Positions 9,281 through 18,141 of a stretch of DNA of 64,000 nt are shown here, piece by piece; positions within the stretch are counted from its first letter, which is position 1, and each line of letters opens with the position of its first letter. The DNA comes from Kutzneria sp044547355 (GTDB lineage: Bacteria; Actinomycetota; Actinomycetes; Mycobacteriales; Pseudonocardiaceae), in the NCBI RefSeq assembly GCF_044547355.1, contig NZ_JBIUAG010000005.1, positions 372,001-436,000 on the forward strand. Reading direction: 5' to 3'. The notes below the pieces were generated by a model, which was not told the origin of the DNA, made no database searches, and saw nothing but the letters and a program-made list of their open reading frames with translations. The position numbers and the translations under genes were made by a program.

Positions 9281-10531
9281 ATGTCCCATGTGGTTTCCGG
9301 CGCGGCCTCCGGGCTACCGCGCCGGGTTGTCCTGACCGGTCTTGGGGTTGTCTCCAGCATCGGGATCGGGGTGGATGAATACACCGAGGGCATCCGCTCC
9401 GGGCGCAGTGGGGTGAGCCCCATCTCGGCGTTCGACACCGAGGGCTTCGCCCATTCCAACGGGGCCGAGGTGGTCGGCTTCGACCCGACCGGCTGGATCA
9501 GCAATGTGCCGGTCGAGCAGCTGGGCCGGGCCAGCCGGTTCGCGACCGCGGCCGCCAGAATGGCCGTCGAGGACGCGGGCCTGGCCGAGGGTGAGCTGTC
9601 CCGGCGGCGCGGCCTGGTGTCCATCGGCACCACCGACGGCGAGGCCTTCGAGATGGACGGCCTGGTCGACGTGGAGCTGGCCGACGGGCCGGGCGGCTTC
9701 GACCCGGTGCGGGTGCGCCGGACGCCGGCCTCGCGGCTGTCCACGGCCATCGCCCAGGAGCTGCGGCTGTCCAATGTGGAGACTTCCACCATCGGCACCG
9801 CCTGCTCGGCCGGCAACTACTCGATCGGCTACGGCTTCGACGCGGTGCGCTTCGGCGAGGCCGAGTTCGCGCTCTGCGGCGGCGCGGACGCGGTGTGCCG
9901 CAAGACCTTCGCCGGCTTCTACCGGCTGGGCACGATCGCGCCGGAGTGCTGCCAGCCCTTCGACGTCAACCGGCAGGGCATCCTGACCGGCGAGGGCGCG
10001 GGCGTGCTGCTGCTGGAGTCGCTGGACTCGGCCCTGGCCCGCGGCGCGCGCATCTACGCCGAGGTGCTGGGCTACGGCCTCAACTGCGACGCGCACCACC
10101 CGGTCGCGCCCAACCAGCAGAGCGTGGCCCGGTGCATCGAGCTGGCACTGGAGAACGCCGGCGTCAAACCGTCCGAAGTGGACCTGATCTCGGCCCACGG
10201 CACCGGCACCAAGGCCAACGACATCTGCGAGACCGCGGCCATCCGCGAGGTCTACGGCGGCCAGCCGCCGCGCACGGTGTCGCTGAAGTCCATGCTGGGC
10301 CACACCATGGGCGCGGCCAGCGCGCTGGCCGCCGCGGCCTGCTCGCTGGCGATCCGGCACGGGTTCATCCCGCCGACGATCAACCACGTGGAGACCGACC
10401 CCGAGTGCGGCATCGACTGCGTGCCCAACGTGGCGGTCGAGGCCGACCTGAAGATCGTGCAGAACAACGGGCTCGCGTTCGCCGGCAACAACGCGATCGT
10501 GGTGCTGGGCAAGTACGAGGGGGACCGGTGA
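9281..10531 (+). CDS. Beta-ketoacyl-ACP synthase (catalytic ketosynthase subunit)
   Basis: A FabF/type II polyketide ketosynthase of 416 residues. The nucleophile lies in TIGTACSAGN, the first histidine in SAHGTGTKAND, and the second in SLKSMLGHTMGA, so the Cys-His-His triad is complete. The start is the ATG at 9281, which has GGGAGGGGGA just before it, rather than the GTG at 9251. It overlaps the next gene by GTGA, as catalytic and chain-length subunits usually do. It would perform decarboxylative condensation with malonyl-ACP on the carrier encoded at 8952. Confidence 0.95.
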   Translation: MSHVVSGAASGLPRRVVLTGLGVVSSIGIGVDEYTEGIRSGRSGVSPISAFDTEGFAHSNGAEVVGFDPTGWISNVPVEQLGRASRFATAAARMAVEDAGLAEGELSRRRGLVSIGTTDGEAFEMDGLVDVELADGPGGFDPVRVRRTPASRLSTAIAQELRLSNVETSTIGTACSAGNYSIGYGFDAVRFGEAEFALCGGADAVCRKTFAGFYRLGTIAPECCQPFDVNRQGILTGEGAGVLLLESLDSALARGARIYAEVLGYGLNCDAHHPVAPNQQSVARCIELALENAGVKPSEVDLISAHGTGTKANDICETAAIREVYGGQPPRTVSLKSMLGHTMGAASALAAAACSLAIRHGFIPPTINHVETDPECGIDCVPNVAVEADLKIVQNNGLAFAGNNAIVVLGKYEGDR

Positions 10532-11619
10532 CCGCCGACCGCATGATGATCACCGGCTGGTCCGTGGTCAGCCCGTACGGGGTCGGCCGCGACGCCTTCG
10601 TCGACGGCGTGCGCGGCGGCCGCGTCACCGCGTCCGATGTGGACGGTGAACGCTGGCAGGTCCCCGACCGCCGGGCCAGCCTGGTCCCCGGCTTCGACGT
10701 GCGGGAGGCGCTGGGCAAGAAGGGCACCCGCTCGATGGACCGGGTCACCGGCCTGGCCGTCACCGCGGTGGGCCGGTTGATCAAGGACGCCGAGGGCAAC
10801 CAGATCGTCGACACCGGGCCGGACACCGGCCTGGTGCTGGGCACCACCACCGGCAGCGCCCAGTCCATGATGGACTTCACCCGCTCATCGCTGACCGCCG
10901 AGCAGCCCTTCTACGTCGACCCGTCGCTGTTCCCCAACACCACCATGAACTGCGCGGCCGGCCAGTGCGCGATCTGGTACCAGCTCAAGGGGCCCAACAC
11001 CACGATCGCCGGCGGCCGCACCGCGGGCCTGACCGCCCTGACCTACGGCCGCCGGCTGCTGCGGTCCCGGCGGGCGGCCAAGGTTCTGGTCGGCGGCGTC
11101 GAGGAGTACAGCAACGCCCGGTCCTGGCTGGACTTCCACAGCCGGGGCGGCGACGACGCGGTGCTGGGCGAGGGCTGCGTCATACTGCTGATGGAGCCGG
11201 CCGACACCGTCGGCGCGTACGGGGAGCCGCTGGCCGAGCTGCTCGCGGTCGAAACCGCCGCCTACCTGGACAACGACCCGCGGCCGGCCCTCGAAGCTCG
11301 CGTCGGGAGCGTCCTGGCCCAGGCCGGCGTTGAACCGTCCGAGGTGTGGGCGGCGGTCGCGTCGCAGGCCCCGGACGCCACCAACGAGGTCGAGAAGGCC
11401 GTGCTCACCGAGGTTTTCGGCGCGCCGGCGGTCGACCGGATCACCACCGGCGACCTGATCGGCGACACGGCCGCCGCCTCCGTGTCGTTCCAGATCGCCT
11501 CCCTGCTGGCGGCGGCCGAGCGCGACCCCGAGGCGGCCGGCAAGGTCGTGCTGGTCAGCTCCGTGGACCGCAGCGGAACCGTCGGCTGCGCCGTGCTCCG
11601 GCTCATGGGGCAGGTGTGA
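10528..11619 (+). CDS. Ketosynthase-like chain-length-factor-type subunit, catalytic histidines absent
   Basis: A 363-residue thiolase-fold protein starting at the GTG that overlaps the ketosynthase stop. At the nucleophile position it reads NCAAGQCAIWY. Where active enzymes have HGTGT it has SQAPDATN, and where they have KxxxGH it has TGDLIGDTAA. Loss of both histidines means it cannot condense on its own. This pattern and the pairing fit the non-catalytic partner of heterodimeric type II ketosynthases, which controls chain length. A cysteine remains near the usual nucleophile, so it is not the classic Gln-type factor. Confidence 0.85.
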   Translation: MTADRMMITGWSVVSPYGVGRDAFVDGVRGGRVTASDVDGERWQVPDRRASLVPGFDVREALGKKGTRSMDRVTGLAVTAVGRLIKDAEGNQIVDTGPDTGLVLGTTTGSAQSMMDFTRSSLTAEQPFYVDPSLFPNTTMNCAAGQCAIWYQLKGPNTTIAGGRTAGLTALTYGRRLLRSRRAAKVLVGGVEEYSNARSWLDFHSRGGDDAVLGEGCVILLMEPADTVGAYGEPLAELLAVETAAYLDNDPRPALEARVGSVLAQAGVEPSEVWAAVASQAPDATNEVEKAVLTEVFGAPAVDRITTGDLIGDTAAASVSFQIASLLAAAERDPEAAGKVVLVSSVDRSGTVGCAVLRLMGQV

Positions 11620-11620
11620 G

Positions 11621-12013
11621 GTGAGCGGTTTATCGAGGCGCAGTCCGGTGATCGCCGACGTGCGGGTGCGCGCCGGCCTCACCGCCGACGGCGCGAAGTG
11701 GCGGGCCGCCGCGTCGGCCCTGATCACCGGTGACGAACCGGTTTTCGCCGGGCACTACCCGGGATTCCCCATCTTCCCCGGGGTGTGCGTGCTGGAGTGC
11801 GTGACCCGCGGCGCCGAGCTCACCAGTCCCGAACCCGCCGTGCTGACGGGCATCGAGTCGGCGCGGTTCCTCGGCGCGGTGTTCCCGGGCGACGAGATCG
11901 ACATCGCCCTGGAGTGGACCGGTCGGGACGGGGACTGGGTGTGCAAGGCCGCCGTGACGGTGGGGAGCCGGAAGGTCGGCAGCGTGCGCCTGGGTTACGG
12001 GGTGGCGGCGTGA
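11621..12013 (+). CDS. Hot-dog-fold 3-hydroxyacyl-ACP dehydratase (FabZ/FabA-like), first copy
   Basis: A 130-residue single hot-dog domain. It has the dehydratase signature HYPGFPIFPGVCVLE, with both the histidine and the downstream glutamate. The GTG start lies one base after the previous stop. It probably removes water from the beta-hydroxyacyl intermediate to give a double bond. Reduced type II polyketide systems often have two such proteins working together, as here with the gene at 12013. Confidence 0.85.
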   Translation: MSGLSRRSPVIADVRVRAGLTADGAKWRAAASALITGDEPVFAGHYPGFPIFPGVCVLECVTRGAELTSPEPAVLTGIESARFLGAVFPGDEIDIALEWTGRDGDWVCKAAVTVGSRKVGSVRLGYGVAA

Positions 12014-12519
12014 TGATCACCCGTTCTGAGCTGCGGCGTCTCCTGCCGCACCGCTACCCGATCCTGCTGGTCGACCGGGTGCTCGAGGTCGTGCCCGGCG
12101 AGCGCATCACCACGGTGAAAGCCGTGACGTGCAACGAACCCTGGTACGCCGATCTCGGCGACGAGGTCACCGACGAGGAACTGGCCTATCCATCGACCCT
12201 GCTGGTCGAGTCGTGGGCGCAGTCGGCCGGCGTGCTGGCGACGCTCACCGTCGGCGGTACGGAGGCATTGCACGACAAGGTGATGCTGCTCGGCTCGGTG
12301 TCCGGAGTGGACTTCCACGGACCCGTGCTGCCCGGCGATGTGGTGGAGCACCGCATCGGCCTGCACCGTGTCATGGGCGAAACCATGATCTTCCAAGGCG
12401 AGAGCCGCGTGGCCGGGCGGACGGTGGTCACCGTGACCAACGCCGTGATGGCCTTCCGGCCCGCCGACCAGCTGCGCCCGGAGAAGGCCGGGGTAATCGG
12501 CGAGGGAATCCCAGCATGA
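12013..12519 (+). CDS. Hot-dog-fold dehydratase (FabZ-like), second copy
   Basis: A 168-residue FabZ-like protein starting with MITRSELRRLLPHRYPILL, the standard FabZ N-terminus. Where FabZ has HFPGxPxxPGxLxxE this protein has AYPSTLLVESWAQSAG. The glutamate is kept, but the usual histidine position and the PG turn are altered. The catalytic role may therefore be shared with, or depend on, the first dehydratase. The ATG overlaps the stop of the preceding gene, and its own stop overlaps the ketoreductase ATG. Confidence 0.85.
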   Translation: MITRSELRRLLPHRYPILLVDRVLEVVPGERITTVKAVTCNEPWYADLGDEVTDEELAYPSTLLVESWAQSAGVLATLTVGGTEALHDKVMLLGSVSGVDFHGPVLPGDVVEHRIGLHRVMGETMIFQGESRVAGRTVVTVTNAVMAFRPADQLRPEKAGVIGEGIPA

Positions 12520-13259
12520 CCGACAACATCGGCAGAGTGGCCCTGGTCAGCGGGGCGTCCCGCGGCATCGGCAGGGCGGTCGCGTTGCGGCTGGCCGCCG
12601 ACGGTTTCGACATCAGCTTCTGCTACCGCAGCGACGAGCAGGCCGCCGACGAGCTGGAGAAGGAGCTGGTCGGGCTGGGCGTGCGCGCGCTGGCCCGCCG
12701 GGTCGACGTCAGCGACGGCGCGGCGGTGCGGTCCTGGGTGGCCGAGACCGAGCAGTTCGGCCCGATCGAGCTGGCCGTCACCTCGGCCGGCATCACCCGG
12801 GACGGGCCGCTGGTCAAGATGCCCGACGAGGACTGGCATTCGGTGCTGGACACCAACCTGGACGGGGTATTCCACGTAGGCCGGGCCGTGGTGTTCCCGA
12901 TGATGAAGCGCCGCCGGGGATCGGTGATCGCGATCTCCTCGGTGTCCGGCGTGTACGGGCTGGCCACGCAGACCAACTACTCGGCGTCCAAGGCCGGCGT
13001 CATCGGCTTCACCAAGGCGATGGCCAAGGAGGTCGGCCGCTACGGCATCAGGGTCAACGCGGTGGCCCCCGGCATGATCGAGACCGACATGACCGAGGCG
13101 CTGACCGCGCAGGCCAGGGCCAAGCTGCTGGCCGGCATTCCCCTTGGCCGCTTCGGCGCCGCCGCCGAGGTCGCCGACCTGGTGGCCTATCTGGCCTCGC
13201 CGGCCGCGTCCTACGTGACCGGCTCGGTGCTGGAGATCCACGGCGGCATCAGCATCTGA
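12516..13259 (+). CDS. 3-oxoacyl-ACP reductase (FabG-like ketoreductase)
   Basis: A 247-residue short-chain dehydrogenase with the cofactor loop GASRGIGR and catalytic Ser in SSVSGVYG and YSASKAG. The dinucleotide preference looks like NADPH, as in FabG. The ATGA overlap with the dehydratase places it in the same translationally coupled run. It would reduce every beta-keto group so that the two dehydratases can make a conjugated polyene. No enoyl reductase is present, so double bonds should be retained. Confidence 0.93.
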   Translation: MTDNIGRVALVSGASRGIGRAVALRLAADGFDISFCYRSDEQAADELEKELVGLGVRALARRVDVSDGAAVRSWVAETEQFGPIELAVTSAGITRDGPLVKMPDEDWHSVLDTNLDGVFHVGRAVVFPMMKRRRGSVIAISSVSGVYGLATQTNYSASKAGVIGFTKAMAKEVGRYGIRVNAVAPGMIETDMTEALTAQARAKLLAGIPLGRFGAAAEVADLVAYLASPAASYVTGSVLEIHGGISI

Positions 13260-13271
13260 CGGGAGGAGGAC

Positions 13272-14954
13272 GTGATCACTCGCGGGGAAGCCGAGAACTG
13301 GGACGCGGTCGTGGTCGGCGCCGGGTTCGGCGGGCTGGTGTGCGCCGCCTACCTGGCCGTCAGCGGCCACAAGGTCGTGGTGTTCGAGCACCACGACGTG
13401 GCGGGTGGCAACGGGCACACCTTCCGCCGCCGCCGGGCCTACGAGTTCGACGTGGGCGTGCACTACCTGGGCGACTGCGCGCCCGGCGGGCTCATTCCCG
13501 GGATCCTGTCCGGGCTGGGCCTGTCCGAGCGGGTGCGGTTCCTGGAGATGGACCCGAACGGCTTCGACCGGATCCAGCTGCCCACCGTCACGGTGGACGT
13601 GCCGGCCGGTTGGGACCGCTACCGGGAGCGGCTGGTCGCCGCGCTGCCGGCCGACGCCCACGGCATCGAGACGTACGTGCGCATCGCCCGGGAAGTCTGC
13701 GACCTGCAACGGTCCGGCCTGCTGCGCAGCGAGGGACTCGGCCAGCTGTCCCGGGAAAGCCTGGAGCTGATGGTCATGGCCCGGGGCAGCCTTGCCGCGC
13801 TGTTCGACCACTGTGGACTGTCCACACGGGCCAGAACGGTGCTGGCCGGGCAGTCGGCCAACTACGGCGCGGCCCCGGACCAGGTCACCGTGTCCACGCA
13901 CCTGAGCATGATCGACCATTACCTGCGCGGGGCCTACTATCCCGAAGGCGGCGGCCAAGCTTTGGTGGCCGCGTTGGTCGAGGTGATCGAGGCGCACGGC
14001 GGCAGCCTGCGCACCCGCAAGAAGGTCGAGCGGATCACCATCGAGGACGGCAGAACCACCGGTGTGGAACTGGCCGGCGGCGAGCGACACACCGCGCCGC
14101 TGGTGGTGTCCAATGCGGACTTTCGCCGCACGGTGCTGGAACTGGCCGGCGGGGAAAGGAACTTCCCGGCGGCGTTGGTGCGCAAGACCGAGAAGACCCG
14201 GATGCGCCTGGCGTTCGCCGTGCTCTACGTGGCCCTGGACATCGAGCTGCCCGACCGCCCGAATGCCAACCTGTGGTGGTTCCGGGACGAGGACATCGAG
14301 TCCATGTATCGCGAACTGGCCGCGGGCACACCGTCACAGATCCGGTCGGCCTTCTGCTCCTTCGCCTCGGTGAAGGAGCAGGGCCGGGCCGACGTGTGCC
14401 CGCCCGGCCACAGCAACTTCCAGGTGATGACGCTGGCCCGGGCCGACTACCCGGACTGGGGCGTGGCCGGCGGCCCGGCCGACGGCACGCGCTACCGGCG
14501 CGAACCGGCGTACCAGCGGAGCAAGCAGTGGTGGAGCGACGAACTGCTGCGCACCGCGGAACAGGCCCTCGGGCCGTTCCGCGACCACATCACGCACCTG
14601 GAGCTGGGCACGCCGCTGACCCACGAGCGCTACACGCTCTCCAGCGGCGGCACGCCCTACGGCCTGGCCCACTGGGGCGGGTTCGGGGCGCGTCCCGACA
14701 CCCGGACCGTGGTGGACGGGCTTTATCTGGTGGGACAGAACACACGCGCCGGCAGCGGGGTCTCCGGCGCGATGATCGGGGGGATCTCCTGCGCCGCGCA
14801 GATCCTCGGGCGGCCGCTGCTGCCCGAGGTGCTCGGCGGCGCGGTGCTCGCGAACCCGGCGCTGCTGCCCGAGCGGGCGGCCGACTGGGATCCGCTGGCG
14901 GTCTCCAGGGGGACCCGGCGGGTGCGGGCCAAGGGCCTCGCGCGGGTGGGTTAG
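13272..14954 (+). CDS. FAD-dependent phytoene desaturase/carotene isomerase-like oxidoreductase
   Basis: A 560-residue flavoprotein with an N-terminal Rossmann motif VVVGAGFGGLVCAAYLA and acidic strand end FEHHDVAGG, followed by HTFRRRRAYEFDVGVHYLGD, as in CrtI, CrtISO and retinol saturase proteins. The C-terminus has a second FAD contact, GLYLVGQNTRAGSGVSGAM. GGGAGGAGGA lies two bases before the GTG. Its place right after the polyketide genes suggests it acts on the polyene, by isomerising or dehydrogenating it. Family knowledge: a phytoene-dehydrogenase-like gene accompanies the cinnamoyl acyl genes of skyllamycin-type clusters, where it is proposed to help form the benzene ring. That role here is inference. 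Confidence 0.85.
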   Translation: MITRGEAENWDAVVVGAGFGGLVCAAYLAVSGHKVVVFEHHDVAGGNGHTFRRRRAYEFDVGVHYLGDCAPGGLIPGILSGLGLSERVRFLEMDPNGFDRIQLPTVTVDVPAGWDRYRERLVAALPADAHGIETYVRIAREVCDLQRSGLLRSEGLGQLSRESLELMVMARGSLAALFDHCGLSTRARTVLAGQSANYGAAPDQVTVSTHLSMIDHYLRGAYYPEGGGQALVAALVEVIEAHGGSLRTRKKVERITIEDGRTTGVELAGGERHTAPLVVSNADFRRTVLELAGGERNFPAALVRKTEKTRMRLAFAVLYVALDIELPDRPNANLWWFRDEDIESMYRELAAGTPSQIRSAFCSFASVKEQGRADVCPPGHSNFQVMTLARADYPDWGVAGGPADGTRYRREPAYQRSKQWWSDELLRTAEQALGPFRDHITHLELGTPLTHERYTLSSGGTPYGLAHWGGFGARPDTRTVVDGLYLVGQNTRAGSGVSGAMIGGISCAAQILGRPLLPEVLGGAVLANPALLPERAADWDPLAVSRGTRRVRAKGLARVG

Positions 14955-15000
14955 CGATCACGGAACGACAACAACGACGGTTCAAGAGCGGGGAATCTCC

Positions 15001-16149
15001 ATGACTTCCAGTGCCCAGGTGCGACCGGACGGCGCATCTTTCGACGACAACGCGCTTTTCGGCAACGTGCGGCCCCTCGTGGACACGGCGTTGCTGCCGG
15101 CCGGCGACGGACAGCCCCGGGTGGTGCGGGCCGCGCACCGGCTCTACGAGCACCTGATCAGCCTGTGGGCCCCCGGCGCCATCGAGGCCGCCTTCGACCT
15201 CGGCGTGTTCGAGGCGCTGGCCGATGGCCCGGCCACCGCCGACGAGCTGGCGAAGTCCTTGTCCACCAACCCGAAGGCCACCCGCGTCCTGCTGGACGGC
15301 CTCAACGCCTACGATCTGCTGGACCGCACCTGGGACGCCGACGGCACCGTGGTCTACGTGCTGCCCGAGGACGTCCGCGACGTGATGCGGCCCGACGGCC
15401 TGTTCAGCCTGGCCGGCAAGATCGGCTACGACCGGCAGATGGCTTGGGGCGCCTGGCGAAACCTGGCCGAGACGGTCCGCACCGGCGCGCTGGCCGACGA
15501 CGGATCCCAGCAGCACAACCAGATCTCGGCCACCGAGTACGAGTCCCTGGTGCGCGGCATCAACTTCTGGGCCCCGCCGGTCGTGCACGCGCTGGCCGAG
15601 CAGCTCAAGGACCAGGGCTGGAGCGCCGACCGCGAGGCCGGCATGCTCGACGTCGGCTGCGGCACCGGCATCTACAGCCAGCTGCTGCTCCAGCAGTTCG
15701 CCGGTCTCACCGCGACCGGCCTGGACGTGGAGCGCATCCTGCCGCTGGCCATCGCCCAGAGCGAGCAGCTGGCCGTGGCCGACCGCTTCCACCCGCTGCG
15801 CCGCGACTTCTGGCGTGAGGACTGGGGAACCGGCTTCGACCTGGTGCTGTTCGTCAACATCTTCCACCTCCAGACCCCCGAGGACGCCCGCGACCTGGCC
15901 ATCAAGGCCAACAAGGCGCTGGCCGACGGCGGCCTGGTGGCGATCGTCGACCAGATCGTGGTCGAGGACGAGGCCAACTCCACCCAGAACCGGTTCTTCC
16001 GGCTGTTCGCCGCGTCGATGATGGCCACCGGCGGCGGCGACGCGTACACGCTCGACCAGTACGACGAGTGGCTGACCGGGGCCGGCCTGCGCCGGGTGGC
16101 CCTGGTCGACACCCCGATGCACCGCATCCTGCTCGCCGGGCGCGACTGA
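15001..16149 (+). CDS. SAM-dependent methyltransferase (natural-product type, winged-helix N-terminus)
   Basis: A 382-residue class I methyltransferase. The first 130 residues look like the dimerising winged-helix domain of plant-type O-methyltransferases. The SAM motif LDVGCGTGIYSQ is near residue 220, followed by the acidic strand-2 residue in TGLDVERI and motif FDLVLFVNIFHL. It could methylate oxygen or carbon of the acyl cap or of a peptide residue. The substrate cannot be read from the sequence. It is the last gene before a strong terminator and closes the first transcription unit of cluster A. Confidence 0.85.
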   Translation: MTSSAQVRPDGASFDDNALFGNVRPLVDTALLPAGDGQPRVVRAAHRLYEHLISLWAPGAIEAAFDLGVFEALADGPATADELAKSLSTNPKATRVLLDGLNAYDLLDRTWDADGTVVYVLPEDVRDVMRPDGLFSLAGKIGYDRQMAWGAWRNLAETVRTGALADDGSQQHNQISATEYESLVRGINFWAPPVVHALAEQLKDQGWSADREAGMLDVGCGTGIYSQLLLQQFAGLTATGLDVERILPLAIAQSEQLAVADRFHPLRRDFWREDWGTGFDLVLFVNIFHLQTPEDARDLAIKANKALADGGLVAIVDQIVVEDEANSTQNRFFRLFAASMMATGGGDAYTLDQYDEWLTGAGLRRVALVDTPMHRILLAGRD

Positions 16150-16167
16150 CCCACATGCCCACTCGCA

Positions 16168-16214
16168 GCACGCCGAACGGGAGGAACCGCACTGGTTCCT
16201 CCCGTTCGGCGTGC
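16168..16214. terminator. Perfect 21-bp hairpin, likely bidirectional terminator
   Basis: Arms at 16168-16188 and 16194-16214 are perfectly complementary, with a five-base loop GCACT. It sits between the stop of the methyltransferase (+) and the stop of the membrane protein (-), exactly where convergent transcripts must end. Confidence 0.9.
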
Positions 16215-16220
16215 TCTCGG

Positions 16221-17225
16221 TCAGCGGCCGCTCAGGCTCAGCTGCCGTTCGACCATGCGCTCCAACTCGGCGAACTCGGCCCGGGCCCGGCGCCGGCCCG
16301 CGGCCAGCACCGCCAGCGACCCGGCCGTGACCACGGCGATGATCGCCGCCAGCGCGGCCAGCGTCAGCGCGTCCGGGTGGATCAGCGACTGGCCCCGCAG
16401 CGCCTGCCAGGTGACCAGCGCGATCACGCCGGCGTAACCCACGGCCGCGACCATGACCAGGCCGGTGCGGACCTTCTCGTCCCGCAGCAGCAGCCAGCGG
16501 CCGGCCAGCGCGCCCAGCAGGATCGCGAACAGCGGCAGGGCCTGCAATGCGTGCATGCCGACGAAGTGCGGAATGCGCAGGTCACCGCCGGTGGTGGACC
16601 AGTCGGTCAGCGGCATGCCCGGCCCGCCGTCGGGCACGCCGACGCTGTGGCCGCCGATCGTCGCGGGCATGCCGCCCTCGTCCAGGACCCGCTGCTGCTC
16701 GGGGGTGGGCAGGTTCATCAGCTCGCCCAGGGCCATGCCGATCACCGACAGGCTCAGGCCCAGCCGCAGGGCCCACGCGGTCGAGCGGCTCCCCGGCTTG
16801 GCGATCATCACCAGGATGGCGATCACCAGGGTGGCCACCCACACGAACGCCACCATGAAGCCCATCGCGTTGTAGAACAGGCCGTCCAGCGCGGTCGCGT
16901 AGTTGAAGTGCGACATGCGGCCCCGGATCACCTGGGTCAGCACGATCACCCACTCGCCGCTGGACAGCGCCACGATCGCGGTGCCCGACCACCAGCCGAT
17001 CCTGCGCAGCTTCGGCCGGGAGGCCGGCAGCAGGGAGATCACCCAGGCCAGCGTGACCGTGTAGAGCGTGAACGACACCGCGAACTTGAACGGCTTGAGC
17101 CAGACCGGAGCCCCGACCAGCACTCTGTGGTCGACCGCGAGTCCCACCGCGCAGACCGCGATCAACGCGACCATGGCGATCGCGAACATCATCAGCGGCC
17201 GGTGCCAGCGCAGGACGCTCCGCAT
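16221..17225 (-). CDS. Multi-pass membrane protein of unknown function
   Basis: A protein of 334 residues with about eight hydrophobic segments, among them MMFAIAMVALIAVCAVGLAV, one around GAPVWLKPFKFAVSF, and several near the C-terminus. It ends in a short basic cytoplasmic tail. I chose the ATG at 17225 because GGGAAGGGAG lies just upstream; an in-frame upstream start at 17261 would add 12 residues. I do not recognise a named family. It interrupts the biosynthetic run on the opposite strand and has no evident link to the peptide, although a transport or resistance role cannot be excluded. Confidence 0.8.
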   Translation of the reverse strand: MRSVLRWHRPLMMFAIAMVALIAVCAVGLAVDHRVLVGAPVWLKPFKFAVSFTLYTVTLAWVISLLPASRPKLRRIGWWSGTAIVALSSGEWVIVLTQVIRGRMSHFNYATALDGLFYNAMGFMVAFVWVATLVIAILVMIAKPGSRSTAWALRLGLSLSVIGMALGELMNLPTPEQQRVLDEGGMPATIGGHSVGVPDGGPGMPLTDWSTTGGDLRIPHFVGMHALQALPLFAILLGALAGRWLLLRDEKVRTGLVMVAAVGYAGVIALVTWQALRGQSLIHPDALTLAALAAIIAVVTAGSLAVLAAGRRRARAEFAELERMVERQLSLSGR

Positions 17226-17415
17226 GGCTGCTCCCTTCCCCAGTTCTCGTGTGGTGCTCACCTTGCCGGGTCCGGGGTGACCGCCGCACGGACGCTACGA
17301 CCCGAATGCGTTGGGGGGGTAAACCCCACCACCGTGGGGCCAGACCCACTGACCGAGGCGGTCACGGCCGGGCAGGATCAACGTCACCATCGGTTTCTGG
17401 AGGGATCTGAGCATC

Positions 17416-18036
17416 ATGAGGCGCCTGCGTCTGACCGGTCTGGCCATCGGGCTCTCCGTCGTGTCGGTGCTCGGCTTCGTGCTGGTGACGTGCACCGTGG
17501 TCGCCGGCCTGTTGTCGTTCACCGTGATCGGAGCGTTCCTCTTCCTCGGCCTGGCGGCGGCCCAGCGGCCGTTCACCGACCTGCACCTGCGCAGCGCCGA
17601 GAAAGTGCTGGGCCGGTCGATTCCGCGCACCCCGCGCACGCCCACCTCGGGCGGGCCGCTGCGCCGGCTCGGACAGGCCTTGTCCGACACGGGGACCTGG
17701 CGGGACATCGCGTTCCTGGTCTTCAACACCGTGTCCGGGCTGACGATCCTGCTGGTGCCGCCGCTGCTGTTCCTGCACGGCCTTGGCGCGTTGCTGCTGC
17801 CGGTGTTCTGGAACACGTTGGGGGTCAGCCAGCACGGATTCCCGTACATGACGCGGTTCTGGGTCAACAGCGGCAACGAGCTGCAGGTGGGCCTGGGGCT
17901 GGCCGCGGTGTCGTTCCTGCTCTGGTTCGTCCTCACGCCGGCGCTGCTGCGGCTCAACGCGGTGATCACCGCGGCGTTGCTGGGCAGTTCGGCCGCCGCG
18001 CCGGGCTTCGTGAGCCGGCCGCAGGTCGCGCGCTAA
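17416..18036 (+). CDS. Sensor-domain (PF13796-type) membrane protein
   Basis: A 206-residue membrane protein with two hydrophobic segments at the N-terminus (about 8-50) and two near 115-140 and 160-190. They flank an extracytoplasmic loop that ends in a VNSGNELQVG segment. This layout matches the putative sensor domain found alone or at the N-terminus of actinobacterial histidine kinases. No kinase domain is attached, and no partner regulator is adjacent. It is divergent from the gene at 16221 across a 190-base gap and is followed by two hairpins. Confidence 0.65.
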   Translation: MRRLRLTGLAIGLSVVSVLGFVLVTCTVVAGLLSFTVIGAFLFLGLAAAQRPFTDLHLRSAEKVLGRSIPRTPRTPTSGGPLRRLGQALSDTGTWRDIAFLVFNTVSGLTILLVPPLLFLHGLGALLLPVFWNTLGVSQHGFPYMTRFWVNSGNELQVGLGLAAVSFLLWFVLTPALLRLNAVITAALLGSSAAAPGFVSRPQVAR

Positions 18037-18051
18037 CCAGCGCGGTCGTTG

Positions 18052-18141
18052 ATCCGCCATGCCCGCGGGCATGGCGGATTTCGGCTTGCCCGGAAACGGA
18101 AAACGGGCGGTGCCGCGATGGGGGAAGATCGCGGCACCGCC
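18052..18141 (+). terminator. Two tandem hairpins after the sensor-domain gene
   Basis: 18052-18079 is a perfect 28-base palindrome with ATCCGCCATGCCCG as its left half. A second hairpin has 14-base arms at 18106-18119 and 18128-18141 around an 8-base loop. Together they should isolate the NRPS gene at 18354 from upstream transcription. The remaining 210 bases before that gene must hold its promoter; I see only a GGGG-N5-CCCC dyad at 18316-18328. Confidence 0.75.
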
